Assembly (NCBI GenBank): GCA_017553685.1
Contig: JAFZKH010000009.1
Location: 1-36,944 of the forward strand
Source of the DNA: Bacilli bacterium
GTDB taxonomy: Bacteria; Bacillota_I; Bacilli_A; RF39; UBA660
Direction: 5' to 3'
Length of the DNA stretch: 36,944 nt
Part shown: positions 1-7,083 of the stretch, piece by piece
Layout of the letters: each line of letters opens with the position of its first letter
Numbering within the stretch: the stretch's first letter is position 1
The notes under the pieces: generated by a model
Database searches by the model: none
What the model was told of the DNA's origin: nothing
Seen by the model: the letters and a program-made list of their open reading frames with translations, nothing else
Program-made: the position numbers and the translations under genes

Positions 1-11
1 ACTACTTTAAA

Positions 12-44
12 AATAAAAAAAAAGTCTTTTTTGCAAAAAACTTT
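12..44 (-). terminator. Probable terminator after the DUF402 gene
   Basis: Read on the minus strand, AAAG-TTTTTT-GC-AAAAAA-GA-CTTT forms an AT-rich imperfect hairpin followed by a run of T. It overlaps the stop codon of the DUF402 gene. The stem is weak, so confidence is moderate. Confidence 0.45.
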
Positions 45-570
45 ATTTTTTTTCATTTATTATTTCATTATACATTTTTTCATAGTTTTTAATAGTTTCT
101 TTATTAAATGGGAACTCTTTTGCTTTATAGTTTTCTATTAATTCTTTAAGCTTAGTATTAAGTATATGAGCTAAATCTTTTGAATAATGCATAAGTCTAC
201 GATTAACTTCAAATTCATCTCTATCTAATATCTTATATTTACCATCCGGATAGATTCTTAGATCTAAATCATAATCAATAAACTTAATTGCATCGTCTTC
301 TATAATAGCAGGAGACGCTATATTACAGTAATAATGTATACCATTTCTTTTAAGCTGACAAACTATGTTAAACCAGTTCTTTTTAAAATAAACTAGTATT
401 GCTGTTTCTCTAGTTGTCCAGCTACTACCAAAGTTTTTTCTAACTTTAGTTCCATTATTACCAAATACATAGTAATCATCTGTTTCTTCTAAAAGAATAG
501 CTTCATCCCAAATTTTATATAAAGTTCCATCATGTTTATAACCATGAATTACATATTTTTTATCTTTCAT
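43..570 (-). CDS. DUF402 nucleoside tri-/diphosphate phosphatase (YgaC/Ntdp-like)
   Basis: A 175-residue protein of the DUF402 family, close in length and sequence layout to Bacillus YgaC and Staphylococcus Ntdp. Family members hydrolyse nucleoside tri- and diphosphates with divalent metal. Visible hallmarks are the N-terminal YKHDGTLYKIWDEA, the GSSWTTRETAILVYF segment, the core HYYCNIASPA, and the acidic metal-binding stretch FIDYDLDLRIYPDG (about residues 97-111), followed by the DEDE-like segment LDRDEFE. The start is supported by a GTGAT-type Shine-Dalgarno a few bases upstream. It is monocistronic, with its own -10 box directly after the terminator of the upstream S41 gene. Family assignment is confident; physiological substrate is not shown by the sequence. 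Confidence 0.9.
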   Translation of the reverse strand: MKDKKYVIHGYKHDGTLYKIWDEAILLEETDDYYVFGNNGTKVRKNFGSSWTTRETAILVYFKKNWFNIVCQLKRNGIHYYCNIASPAIIEDDAIKFIDYDLDLRIYPDGKYKILDRDEFEVNRRLMHYSKDLAHILNTKLKELIENYKAKEFPFNKETIKNYEKMYNEIINEKK

Positions 571-587
571 CTCTCATCACTTCTTTG

Positions 588-593
588 ATTATA
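588..593 (-). promoter_or_regulatory. -10 box for the DUF402 gene
   Basis: TATAAT on the minus strand, preceded directly by TG. It lies about 11 bases past the T-tract of the preceding terminator. The implied leader is only about 12-15 nt. No good -35 hexamer is visible because the terminator stem occupies that position. Confidence 0.5.
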
Positions 594-603
594 CATTATT
601 TAT

Positions 604-631
604 AAAAAAAATAAAAGGTTTAACCTTTTAT
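604..631 (-). terminator. Intrinsic terminator after the S41 protease gene
   Basis: Minus strand reads ATAAAAGG-TTAAA-CCTTTTAT followed by eight T. The hairpin abuts and overlaps the stop codon of the protease gene. Confidence 0.75.
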
Positions 632-1815
632 TTTATTACTTCTATTGCCTTTTGTAATTGAGCATCATTATTCTTGTCTAATGGATCTTTTAAATAATCT
701 TCAGTTAATTCTACTTCTACATCAGGAGTAATACCTTTATCATTGATACTTTCTCCCTTAGATGTTAACCATTCTTCAGTAGTATATTTAAGCATACCAC
801 CATTAGATAATTCTTTAGTTAATTGAACTGTTCCTTTACCATATGTAGTTGTTCCAACTACTGTAGCACCATATTGTTCTTTTAAGGCTGCAGTCATTAT
901 TTCTGATGCTGATGCAGTTTGTTCATTAACTAATACTACAACTTTATAGTTCTTAGTATTATTATTAATAGACATATATTTCTTAGCCTCAGTTTTTTCA
1001 TCTACTTTTGTTTGAAGTACTATAGTATTAGAATCTAAGAACTCTGATGCCATATAAAGTACTGTGGATAAATAACCACCACCATTATCTCTTAAATCTA
1101 TAATAAGAGACTTCATACCTTGGTTTTCTAGATTATTTAAAGTACTAACAAATTCTTGATATGTACCTTCTCCAAATGTATCAATTACTACATAACCTAT
1201 ATTATTATCTAACATTTCACCACTAACACTCTTTAGAGGTACTGTAGATTTTGTTATTTCAAATGTTTTTTCTTCACCGTTTCTCTTTACTACTACAGTT
1301 GCTATTTGAGATTTACTACTTTTTAAAGTACTAGCAGCTTTTTCCACAGTCATATCTTTAGTAGATTTACCATCTATAGATATTATTATATCTCCTTTTT
1401 GAAGACCAGCTTTTTGAGCAGGTGAATCTTCAAATACTTTTTTAATAGTTATTCCTTCTTCGCTTATTCTAAATATAATTGCTCCTATACCATAATATGA
1501 ATCAGATAAACTATCCATAAAACTCTTAGCTTCATCTTTAGTAAGATATTGTGTATGTTTATCACCAATAGAAGCTACTAGTCCACTTGCTGCTCCTTCT
1601 ATTAATTCATCTTTATCTATATCCTTATAATACTCTTTATCAAGTATACCTGTAATTTCATCTAGGATATCATATTTACCTGGATTAGACTTAATTGTTC
1701 TAGTTCCAGTATTGTAATAAAGATACATACCCATAGCACCTAATAAAAAACATACTAAACACATAATTGCATATTTAGATATATTTAATATTTTGCTATC
1801 TTCTTTATTATCCAT
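628..1815 (-). CDS. S41 family C-terminal processing peptidase (CtpA-like)
   Basis: A 395-residue membrane-anchored serine protease. One N-terminal TM segment (about residues 13-34) puts the rest outside the membrane. A PDZ domain follows (about 105-180, with SPAQKAGLQKGDIIISIDG), then the S41 protease core. The catalytic Ser/Lys pair is visible: Ser302 in TASASE and Lys327 in TYGKGTVQ, with the usual 25-residue spacing. The motif LIIDLRDNGGG (about 237-247) is also typical. Such enzymes trim the C-termini of secreted or membrane proteins and can control signalling proteolysis in Bacilli. It lacks the C-terminal peptidoglycan-binding domain of some CtpA proteins. It is transcribed alone, between two terminators. 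The start has the SD GTGGTGAT. Confidence 0.93.
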   Translation of the reverse strand: MDNKEDSKILNISKYAIMCLVCFLLGAMGMYLYYNTGTRTIKSNPGKYDILDEITGILDKEYYKDIDKDELIEGAASGLVASIGDKHTQYLTKDEAKSFMDSLSDSYYGIGAIIFRISEEGITIKKVFEDSPAQKAGLQKGDIIISIDGKSTKDMTVEKAASTLKSSKSQIATVVVKRNGEEKTFEITKSTVPLKSVSGEMLDNNIGYVVIDTFGEGTYQEFVSTLNNLENQGMKSLIIDLRDNGGGYLSTVLYMASEFLDSNTIVLQTKVDEKTEAKKYMSINNNTKNYKVVVLVNEQTASASEIMTAALKEQYGATVVGTTTYGKGTVQLTKELSNGGMLKYTTEEWLTSKGESINDKGITPDVEVELTEDYLKDPLDKNNDAQLQKAIEVIK

Positions 1816-1835
1816 TTTTATATCACCACATTATA

Positions 1836-1844
1836 ATTATAACA
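1836..1844 (-). promoter_or_regulatory. Extended -10 promoter of the S41 protease gene
   Basis: Minus strand reads TGT-TATAAT (TATAAT at 1836-1841). It immediately follows the seven-T tract of the upstream terminator, so the -35 position falls inside the terminator loop. The predicted leader is about 15 nt. The same 18-base block occurs upstream of ftsK. Confidence 0.65.
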
Positions 1845-1870
1845 TAAAAAAAGACTAGTGATACTAGTCT
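1845..1870 (-). terminator. Intrinsic terminator after the thioredoxin-fold gene
   Basis: Perfect eight-base stem AGACTAGT-ATC-ACTAGTCT on the minus strand, followed by seven T. It abuts the stop codon at 1872. Confidence 0.85.
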
Positions 1871-1871
1871 C

Positions 1872-2417
1872 TTAGTTTTTTAACATTTCTTTTACTGAAG
1901 ATTCTCCTTCTATATATTCAGAAATACTTCCGTTTTTAATCCTAATTATAGTAGGAGCAATTACTTTTAATTCAGATACTTCTTTAGCTTCTCTATTAGA
2001 ATCTTTTTCTACAATATATTTAGCATTCATTTTGTTTTTACTATCTACTTTATATATAGTAGTATCAGAATTCTTACCAGAATAATAATTTAACCATGTA
2101 GTAATAGTTTGATCTTCTTTATTATTTATATCATAAATAACTACTAAATATTCTTCTTCTTTTTGATTGAATATATTACCTATTAATATAGTACTCTTAT
2201 CTGTAGTAGCTACTGTAGGTTCTTCTTTATCTTTACCAAACTTAATAGTTTTAGTAACAAATATACCTACTAATAAATATGAAATAACTAATACTATTAA
2301 TACACCAAATATTGTTCCTACAAATCTAGTTATAATGTTTTCATTATCTTCAGTATAATTATTTCTTAGTTTTCTTTCTTTTTTCATGTTTTTAAGTATT
2401 TGTTTTCTGTTGTTCAT
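1872..2417 (-). CDS. Membrane-anchored thioredoxin-fold protein lacking CxxC
   Basis: About 181 residues from ATG 2417, which has the SD AAAGGTGAT; an upstream in-frame ATG at 2435 precedes that SD and is unlikely. A basic cytoplasmic N-terminus is followed by one TM helix (about 34-55), so the C-terminal domain (about 75-181) is outside. That domain ends in IAPTIIRIKNGSISEYIEG, which matches the cis-Pro/beta4-beta5 part of thioredoxin folds, and carries YLVVIYDI where thioredoxins have the strand before the active site. No Cys is present where CxxC would be, so a redox role is unlikely. It could be a chaperone-like or binding domain. Assignment to the fold is inference from motif shape. Confidence 0.6.
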   Translation of the reverse strand: MNNRKQILKNMKKERKLRNNYTEDNENIITRFVGTIFGVLIVLVISYLLVGIFVTKTIKFGKDKEEPTVATTDKSTILIGNIFNQKEEEYLVVIYDINNKEDQTITTWLNYYSGKNSDTTIYKVDSKNKMNAKYIVEKDSNREAKEVSELKVIAPTIIRIKNGSISEYIEGESSVKEMLKN

Positions 2418-2433
2418 ATCTATCACCTTTTTC

Positions 2434-2442
2434 ATTATAACA
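2434..2442 (-). promoter_or_regulatory. Extended -10 of the thioredoxin-fold gene
   Basis: TGT-TATAAT on the minus strand (TATAAT at 2434-2439). The predicted transcription start would fall close to or inside the SD AAAGGTGAT, leaving a leader of about 10 nt. No clear terminator separates it from the upstream paralogue gene, so read-through is possible. Confidence 0.5.
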
Positions 2443-2494
2443 TATTTTTTTATCTCTTACTAGAATTTAACTCTAAAATATATGCTTTACCTTT

Positions 2495-3031
2495 TTAAGA
2501 AACAGCACTTAATGCTGATAAATTTTTTTGATTATTTTCTAAAGAATAATTAACATTAAAACCTAATATAGTTTCTGCAAAATTAATTGTGTCTGCTTTA
2601 AAACATTGTCCTATAGTATCAGTTTCGCTTTTTATTCTAAATATAGATTCTCCCTTTGCATTTTTTTCTTCTTCTTTAGAAGTAACTTTACTAAAATCTT
2701 TTTCATCTGCATTTATTAAATTCAAATAATGTTTTGCTGGATCTTCACCAATTAATCTTAATGGTTCACATTGAGAACCTTGATATATTGTGAATAAATC
2801 TTGTTTATTTAGTACAAAAAAGCTATTACTAGTTGATAATAATAATTGATTGTTTGGAAGTAAACGATATCCACATGGAGGATAATAGTCTTTATTATAG
2901 CGTTCTAATACTTTTAATGATTCTCTATAATATACTTTTTCATATTCTTCTCTTACAAATTTATTTAATCCAGTAATATTACCTGCTTCTATATACCCAA
3001 TAATCTTTTCACAATCTTCTCTTGTTAACAT
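2495..3031 (-). CDS. Conserved hypothetical protein, paralogue A
   Basis: A 178-residue soluble protein without signal peptide or TM segment. I do not recognise its family. It is a clear paralogue of the next gene upstream. Shared positions include the N-terminal helical segment (GNITGLNKFVREEYEKVY versus GEIDALKDFLKEEYTKGY), a central Y-P-x-x-GYR motif, L-T-x-x-S-x-F, and the C-terminal motif TDTIGQCFKADTINFAETILG. The start is backed by a strong SD (GGAGGG), and the 15 bases around the SD are nearly identical to those of the paralogue. It lies 20 bases downstream of paralogue B and is presumably cotranscribed with truA and the ECF ATPases. Confidence 0.75.
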   Translation of the reverse strand: MLTREDCEKIIGYIEAGNITGLNKFVREEYEKVYYRESLKVLERYNKDYYPPCGYRLLPNNQLLLSTSNSFFVLNKQDLFTIYQGSQCEPLRLIGEDPAKHYLNLINADEKDFSKVTSKEEEKNAKGESIFRIKSETDTIGQCFKADTINFAETILGFNVNYSLENNQKNLSALSAVS

Positions 3032-3051
3032 ATTGCCCTCCTGATTAATAA

Positions 3052-3642
3052 TTATTGTTTATTAGTACTTCCAATTCCAAATATAAGTACTTTTCCTTTT
3101 TCAGATTCACCAAATAATTCTGGTTTTCCATTTCTTAAATTAAAACGAGTTTCTTCTCCTAATATAGCCTTTGAAAAATTAATTGCATCCCTTTGAATGC
3201 ATTGCCCTATATTATCCGTAACACTTCTTACTCTATATTGAGGATATCTAGAATAAGTTGTATAAGTTTCTTCAATAGAAATTACTCTACTATATTCTGC
3301 TTTGCATATTATAGATCTTTTAATAGACTCTAAATAGCTCTTTAAGGCATGATCTGATATATCTCTTAATTCTTTTCCAGTTATTAATCCATATTCAGTA
3401 ACTAATTCTCTACTCTTTAAATAGAATATACTATCTCGAGTTGTTAAAACTGTTTTTCCATCATAAACAAACCTATAACCTGCTTCAGGAAAATAGGTTT
3501 TACAATAGTTTATTAATGCACTAATATCAGGATTACCTATATATCCTTTAGTATACTCTTCCTTTAAAAAATCTTTTAAAGCATCTATTTCACCTGAATC
3601 TATTTTTTCTAATATTGTCTTATATGTATTTGTATCTAACAT
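3052..3642 (-). CDS. Conserved hypothetical protein, paralogue B
   Basis: About 196 residues from ATG 3642. I chose this start because AGGAGGG lies four bases upstream; the longer in-frame reading from 3666 would place the SD inside the coding region and overlap truA. No membrane segment is visible. It shares a long alignment with paralogue A, including GYR, the segment T-x-x-S-x-F-x-L, and DNIGQCIQRDAINFSKAILG near the C-terminus. Both keep one Cys in the IGQC motif, which may be functional (inference). It follows truA with its SD directly after the truA stop codon, so translation may be coupled. Confidence 0.75.
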   Translation of the reverse strand: MLDTNTYKTILEKIDSGEIDALKDFLKEEYTKGYIGNPDISALINYCKTYFPEAGYRFVYDGKTVLTTRDSIFYLKSRELVTEYGLITGKELRDISDHALKSYLESIKRSIICKAEYSRVISIEETYTTYSRYPQYRVRSVTDNIGQCIQRDAINFSKAILGEETRFNLRNGKPELFGESEKGKVLIFGIGSTNKQ

Positions 3643-3655
3643 GATACCCTCCTGA

Positions 3656-4384
3656 TTAATACTCAACTTTATATAAATATAAACCTTCTGGATTAGCTGT
3701 TCTAATCTTAGATCTTTTTGTTTCTTTAAATCTTTCTTTTATATCATTATCTCTTTTATTTAATCCTATTTCTATTAAATAACCTACCATAGTTCTAACC
3801 ATATATTTAAGAAAACCATTTCCAGTAAAGTAAATATATAATGTATTATTATCTTTTTTAATATATGCATCATATATTTCTTTTATGCAATCTTCTTTTT
3901 TATCTTCATTAGAACAAAATGCAGAAAAATCATGTTTACCTATAAAATCTTTTATAGCTTTATTCATTTTATCTACATCTAATTCCCTGCATAATTGATA
4001 AGATATATTTCTTTCTATAGGATTATATTCTCCCATATTTATTCTATACATATATGTCTTCTTTTTAACCATATATCTAGCATGAAACTCATTATCTACT
4101 TCTTCTACTGAAAATATGTGTATATCGGCCTCTAAAAGGCTATTTAAAGCCCTTTTTAGCTTATATGGAGTAATATTTACATCTATATCAGTATGAGCAC
4201 ATTGATCTAATGCATGTACTCCTTTATCTGTTCTACCTGATGCTGTTAATTTAGTATCTTTTCCATTATTAATATACTTTAAAGCTTCTTCTATTTTGCC
4301 TTGAATAGTATTCTTATCTCTTTTTTGTTTTTGAAATCCATTATAACTCGTTCCATCATAACTAAATCTAATTAAGTATCTCAC
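3656..4384 (-). CDS. truA: tRNA pseudouridine synthase A
   Basis: TruA isomerises uridines 38-40 in the anticodon stem of many tRNAs. About 242 residues starting MRYLIRFSYDGTSYNGFQ. The catalytic Asp is in GRTDKGVHA (Asp53). Other family motifs are FHARY and FCSNED. I chose the GTG at 4384 as start: it is preceded by the SD AGGGTGAT and gives the standard N-terminus, whereas the in-frame GTG at 4393 lies within that SD. The SD overlaps the TGA stop of ecfA2. Position after the ECF ATPases is the normal Firmicutes order, except that ecfT is missing between them. Confidence 0.95.
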   Translation of the reverse strand: MRYLIRFSYDGTSYNGFQKQKRDKNTIQGKIEEALKYINNGKDTKLTASGRTDKGVHALDQCAHTDIDVNITPYKLKRALNSLLEADIHIFSVEEVDNEFHARYMVKKKTYMYRINMGEYNPIERNISYQLCRELDVDKMNKAIKDFIGKHDFSAFCSNEDKKEDCIKEIYDAYIKKDNNTLYIYFTGNGFLKYMVRTMVGYLIEIGLNKRDNDIKERFKETKRSKIRTANPEGLYLYKVEY

Positions 4385-4389
4385 TAATA

Positions 4390-5061
4390 TCACCCTATTT
4401 CTCTATATATAGTCTTTATAAGTTCATTAATAGAATCTACATTATCTATATTAATATTATTATCTCTCATTATAGATATGAATTCTACTATATTAGGAAT
4501 TCTAATTCTATTTTCTTTTAATAAACTATATTCTTTATATACTTCTTTTTTATCTCCCTCAAGTAATACTTTAGCATTATCTATTACAATTATATCATCT
4601 ACATATTCATATACTGAATCTATATCTGATGTAACAAAATAAATAGTCTTATTAAAGAACTTTTTAAGTTTACTTGATAATTTAAATAATCTTTGTTTAT
4701 TCTCTTCATCAAAGAAACAAAGAATATCATCAAACACTATTACTTCAGGATTATATAATAATACGCTTCCTATTAATACTTTATAGTATTCTGATTCACT
4801 AATATCAAATACATCTTTATCAAGTATTCTTTCACTAATACCAAGCATCTTTATTATTTCATTAAATCTATCTTCTAAAATATCTAATCTATATTTATAT
4901 TTCTTAACATAATATAATAACTGATCTCTTACTATATTTTCTTTAATAGTATCATCATTTATTATACCTACTTTTTTACTGATCTTTTGATTCTTAATAA
5001 ATGTTGATTTACCTGCACCACTATTACCTACTACTGCTACTATCTTATTATCATATTTCAT
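4390..5061 (-). CDS. ecfA2: Degenerate ECF-type ABC ATPase (EcfA2 position)
   Basis: A 223-residue ATP-binding protein, shorter than typical EcfA2 (about 280-290). Walker A is intact (GNSGAGKST, residues 12-20) and Walker B is VIVFDD (107-112) with Asp where the catalytic Glu normally sits. The ABC signature LSGGQ is replaced by ISESE (88-92), there is no recognisable Q-loop, and the H-loop His is replaced (VTSD). It may bind ATP, but canonical hydrolysis is doubtful. In ECF vitamin transporters two such ATPases drive a T subunit plus S subunits. Its ATG overlaps the TGA of ecfA1 by four bases, so they are translationally coupled. Assignment rests on position before truA and on the ABC motifs. 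Confidence 0.75.
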   Translation of the reverse strand: MKYDNKIVAVVGNSGAGKSTFIKNQKISKKVGIINDDTIKENIVRDQLLYYVKKYKYRLDILEDRFNEIIKMLGISERILDKDVFDISESEYYKVLIGSVLLYNPEVIVFDDILCFFDEENKQRLFKLSSKLKKFFNKTIYFVTSDIDSVYEYVDDIIVIDNAKVLLEGDKKEVYKEYSLLKENRIRIPNIVEFISIMRDNNINIDNVDSINELIKTIYREIG

Positions 5062-5846
5062 TTTAGTAAGTCCTCCGCAAGATCTAATACATTATCATAT
5101 TTCTTACTAATTAAATTATACATAATTAGTTTTCTAGATAATTCTTCTATAAATGGTAACTTCTTAGTAACATCAAGTAATCTATCATCATTTAATAATG
5201 TTTTTGGATCAGCATCTAAATATATTTCTTTATTCTTAAGAACTATAACTCTATCAAATAAATATATATCATCTAAATTATTAGATGCATATATAACTGT
5301 TATATTATTCTTTAAAGCATATTTTTTAATGAATTCTAATATTTCTGTTTTCTTATCATAATCAAATCTAGAAAAGGCATTATCTATAAATAATACTTTT
5401 GGTTTTTTAATCATAAATTTAATAACCCCTACTATTTGATTTTCAGCATATGATAAATCAAGTGGAGATATTCCTTCAATAGAAGACAAATTAAAATCAT
5501 CCAATAGTTTTCTAGCCATACTAACATCTACATCAGTTATTTCATTCTTTTCAAGTAATATTTCATCTAATACTGTTTTAGAAAAGAATTTATTATTTGA
5601 TGATATAAATGCAATCTTATTATTTATAACATCCATATTAAATTTATTTATTTTAATCTTATCTACTTTAATATTAGAGTCTGTAATAATACTTCCACTA
5701 AGTAGTTTTAAAAGGGTAGTTTTCCCTACACCATTTCTACCATATATATTAACAAAACTACCTTCTTTTATTTTTAAGGTAATATTATTAAATATAGTAT
5801 TATTATCATAAGAAAAGTTTAAATTGTATGCCTCTAATATACTCAT
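5058..5846 (-). CDS. ecfA1: Degenerate ECF-type ABC ATPase (EcfA1 position)
   Basis: About 262 residues from ATG 5846, chosen because AGAGGT lies seven bases upstream; an upstream in-frame TTG (5867) is less likely. Typical ABC start (LNFSYD, then NITLKIKEGSFVNIYG). Walker A is GRNGVGKTT (36-44) and Walker B VLFIDN (151-156). The catalytic Glu is Asn156, the signature is LSYAE (131-135) instead of LSGGQ, the Q-loop Gln is absent (IAFISSNN), and the H-loop His is replaced (IYASNN). Both partner ATPases are degenerate at the same functional sites, which argues for a shared altered role rather than sequence error. First gene of the ecfA1-ecfA2-truA operon. Confidence 0.78.
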   Translation of the reverse strand: MSILEAYNLNFSYDNNTIFNNITLKIKEGSFVNIYGRNGVGKTTLLKLLSGSIITDSNIKVDKIKINKFNMDVINNKIAFISSNNKFFSKTVLDEILLEKNEITDVDVSMARKLLDDFNLSSIEGISPLDLSYAENQIVGVIKFMIKKPKVLFIDNAFSRFDYDKKTEILEFIKKYALKNNITVIYASNNLDDIYLFDRVIVLKNKEIYLDADPKTLLNDDRLLDVTKKLPFIEELSRKLIMYNLISKKYDNVLDLAEDLLK

Positions 5847-5873
5847 AATAGATACCTCTTCTAACAAGTTTTT

Positions 5874-5879
5874 ATTATA
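5874..5879 (-). promoter_or_regulatory. Possible -10 box for the ecfA1 operon
   Basis: TATAAT on the minus strand between the terminator of the preceding gene and the ecfA1 SD. The -35 region is poor (TTTCTT at 17 bases), and the surroundings are so AT-rich that a chance match is possible. Confidence 0.35.
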
Positions 5880-5890
5880 TATAAAAATAT

Positions 5891-5923
5891 AAAAAAAAGA
5901 AACTGTTTTTTAACAATTTCTTT
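5891..5923 (-). terminator. Intrinsic terminator after the 84-residue protein gene
   Basis: Minus strand reads AAGAAATTGTT-AAAA-AACAGTTTCTT followed by T-tract. The stem is about eleven bases with one G-T wobble. It marks the end of the coiled-coil/84-residue operon. Confidence 0.75.
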
Positions 5924-5925
5924 TA

Positions 5926-6180
5926 TTATCTTAAGCCTTCTCTTGCTTCTTCTATTTTAGTTCTAAATCTACCTTTTAAATAAGATATATTTAGTAAATC
6001 TTTAACATCGCTAAGAACAACTTTTCCATCAATAACTTCTTGCATAACAATCTTAACATCAGATTCATCTTCTACATTAAGTATAAGATTATAGATATCA
6101 TAGTTATCACTTATTTCTTCAATAACGAAGTATGATTTACCATTCTTTAGAGTTACTATACAATTCTTAATATTTTCCAT
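5926..6180 (-). CDS. Small hypothetical protein (84 aa)
   Basis: An 84-residue acidic soluble protein. It looks all-beta at the start (CIVTLKNGKSYFVIEEI, then IYNLILNVEDESDVKIV) with a basic helical tail (LKGRFRTKIEEAREGLR). The arrangement resembles small SH3-like, DUF1292-type Firmicutes proteins, but I cannot assign it to a family. It starts eight bases after the coiled-coil gene and shares its promoter and terminator. A functional link with that protein is inference from the operon only. Confidence 0.7.
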   Translation of the reverse strand: MENIKNCIVTLKNGKSYFVIEEISDNYDIYNLILNVEDESDVKIVMQEVIDGKVVLSDVKDLLNISYLKGRFRTKIEEAREGLR

Positions 6181-6188
6181 AATAGCAC

Positions 6189-6986
6189 CTACCCTAAATA
6201 ACTTTCTAGACTATTATTAACTTCTTCAGATAATAATATATCTTTTTTTTGATCTTCATCAACAGGAGTCTTATCAACTATTTCAAATGGACTAGATTCT
6301 GTTTTAGGAATATCATTAAATTTGATATCTTCTACTTTAGGTTCTTCATCTTCTGATTTTAAAGCATTTATCTTTTCATCTATTCTTCTGATAATAGCTT
6401 CTAAATCTTCATCAATAGATTCTTCTTTAGGTTCATTTTCTTTTTCTAGATTATCTATCTTTTCTTGAATAGATTTAATGATAGCTTCTATTTCAGCATT
6501 TGATTCTTCATCATCTTCATTATCTATTTTATTTATAACAGGTTCATCAGATTCTTTATTTAGGAATGATGTTAATTCAGAAATCTTAGTTTTAATAGCA
6601 CTTGATTTAGCATCAAGTTCTTCTGTCATCTTTCCTTTTTCTTCTTCAAGGGCACCTTTTAAAGCAGAGTTAGTAGAAGCTATTTCTAAAGCTTTATTAA
6701 TAGCATCCATTTTATCTTGATAACTATCATAGATTTGTTTTAATGCTATCTTATAACTTTCTTTTAAGTTTTCTATTTCAGCTTTAGTATCCTCTATCTT
6801 TTTAGCTTCTTCTTCAGCCTTTAATAGTCTTTCTTCGTTTTCCTTTTTAATCTCTTCAATATTAGAGTTTACTTCTTTTTCACCGTCTTTAATTTTTGTA
6901 TCTGCACTATCAAATACATTATAATACCCTTCTAATTCTTTGATTTCTAAATCAGATGTATCAATTAATTCTTCTTTAATATCCAT
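6189..6986 (-). CDS. Acidic coiled-coil protein with an internal repeat
   Basis: About 265 residues from ATG 6986, which has the SD AGAGGTG; the longer in-frame reading to 7043 runs through the promoter. No signal or TM segment, so cytoplasmic. A long coiled coil covers about residues 35-145 (heptad-rich, Glu/Lys-dominated). The C-terminal part is very acidic and contains a repeated helix: EIEAIIKSIQEKIDNLEKEN (165-184) and DLEAIIRRIDEKINALKSED (195-214). The last segment is Pro/Asp-rich and probably disordered. No enzyme motif is visible. A scaffold or cell-division/chromosome-associated role is possible but not shown. Confidence 0.8.
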   Translation of the reverse strand: MDIKEELIDTSDLEIKELEGYYNVFDSADTKIKDGEKEVNSNIEEIKKENEERLLKAEEEAKKIEDTKAEIENLKESYKIALKQIYDSYQDKMDAINKALEIASTNSALKGALEEEKGKMTEELDAKSSAIKTKISELTSFLNKESDEPVINKIDNEDDEESNAEIEAIIKSIQEKIDNLEKENEPKEESIDEDLEAIIRRIDEKINALKSEDEEPKVEDIKFNDIPKTESSPFEIVDKTPVDEDQKKDILLSEEVNNSLESYLG

Positions 6987-7014
6987 CACTAACACCTCTT
7001 TTATTCTATACATA

Positions 7015-7043
7015 AGTATAACAATTTTAAATAGTAAAGTCAA
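7015..7043 (-). promoter_or_regulatory. Strong sigma-A promoter of the coiled-coil operon
   Basis: On the minus strand TTGACT (7038-7043), 17-base spacer, TGT-TATACT (-10 at 7015-7020). Five of six matches in each hexamer plus an extended -10 TG. It lies directly after the terminator of the preceding gene. Confidence 0.85.
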
Positions 7044-7054
7044 TAAATAGACAT

Positions 7055-7083
7055 AAAAAAACTTTAGTAAAACTAAAGTTTTT
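7055..7083 (-). terminator. Intrinsic terminator after the VCBS/FG-GAP-like gene
   Basis: Minus strand AACTTTAG-TTTTA-CTAAAGTT followed by T7. It starts at the stop codon of the gene. Confidence 0.8.

Noticed and set aside
3643-3666. Longer start for paralogue B
   Set aside because: The strong SD AGGAGGG lies inside this extension, and it would overlap truA.
4390-5846. Mycoplasma-type genetic code (TGA as Trp)
   Set aside because: TGA ends both ECF ATPase genes, and the Trp codons I checked (for example in S41 protease and L36) are TGG.
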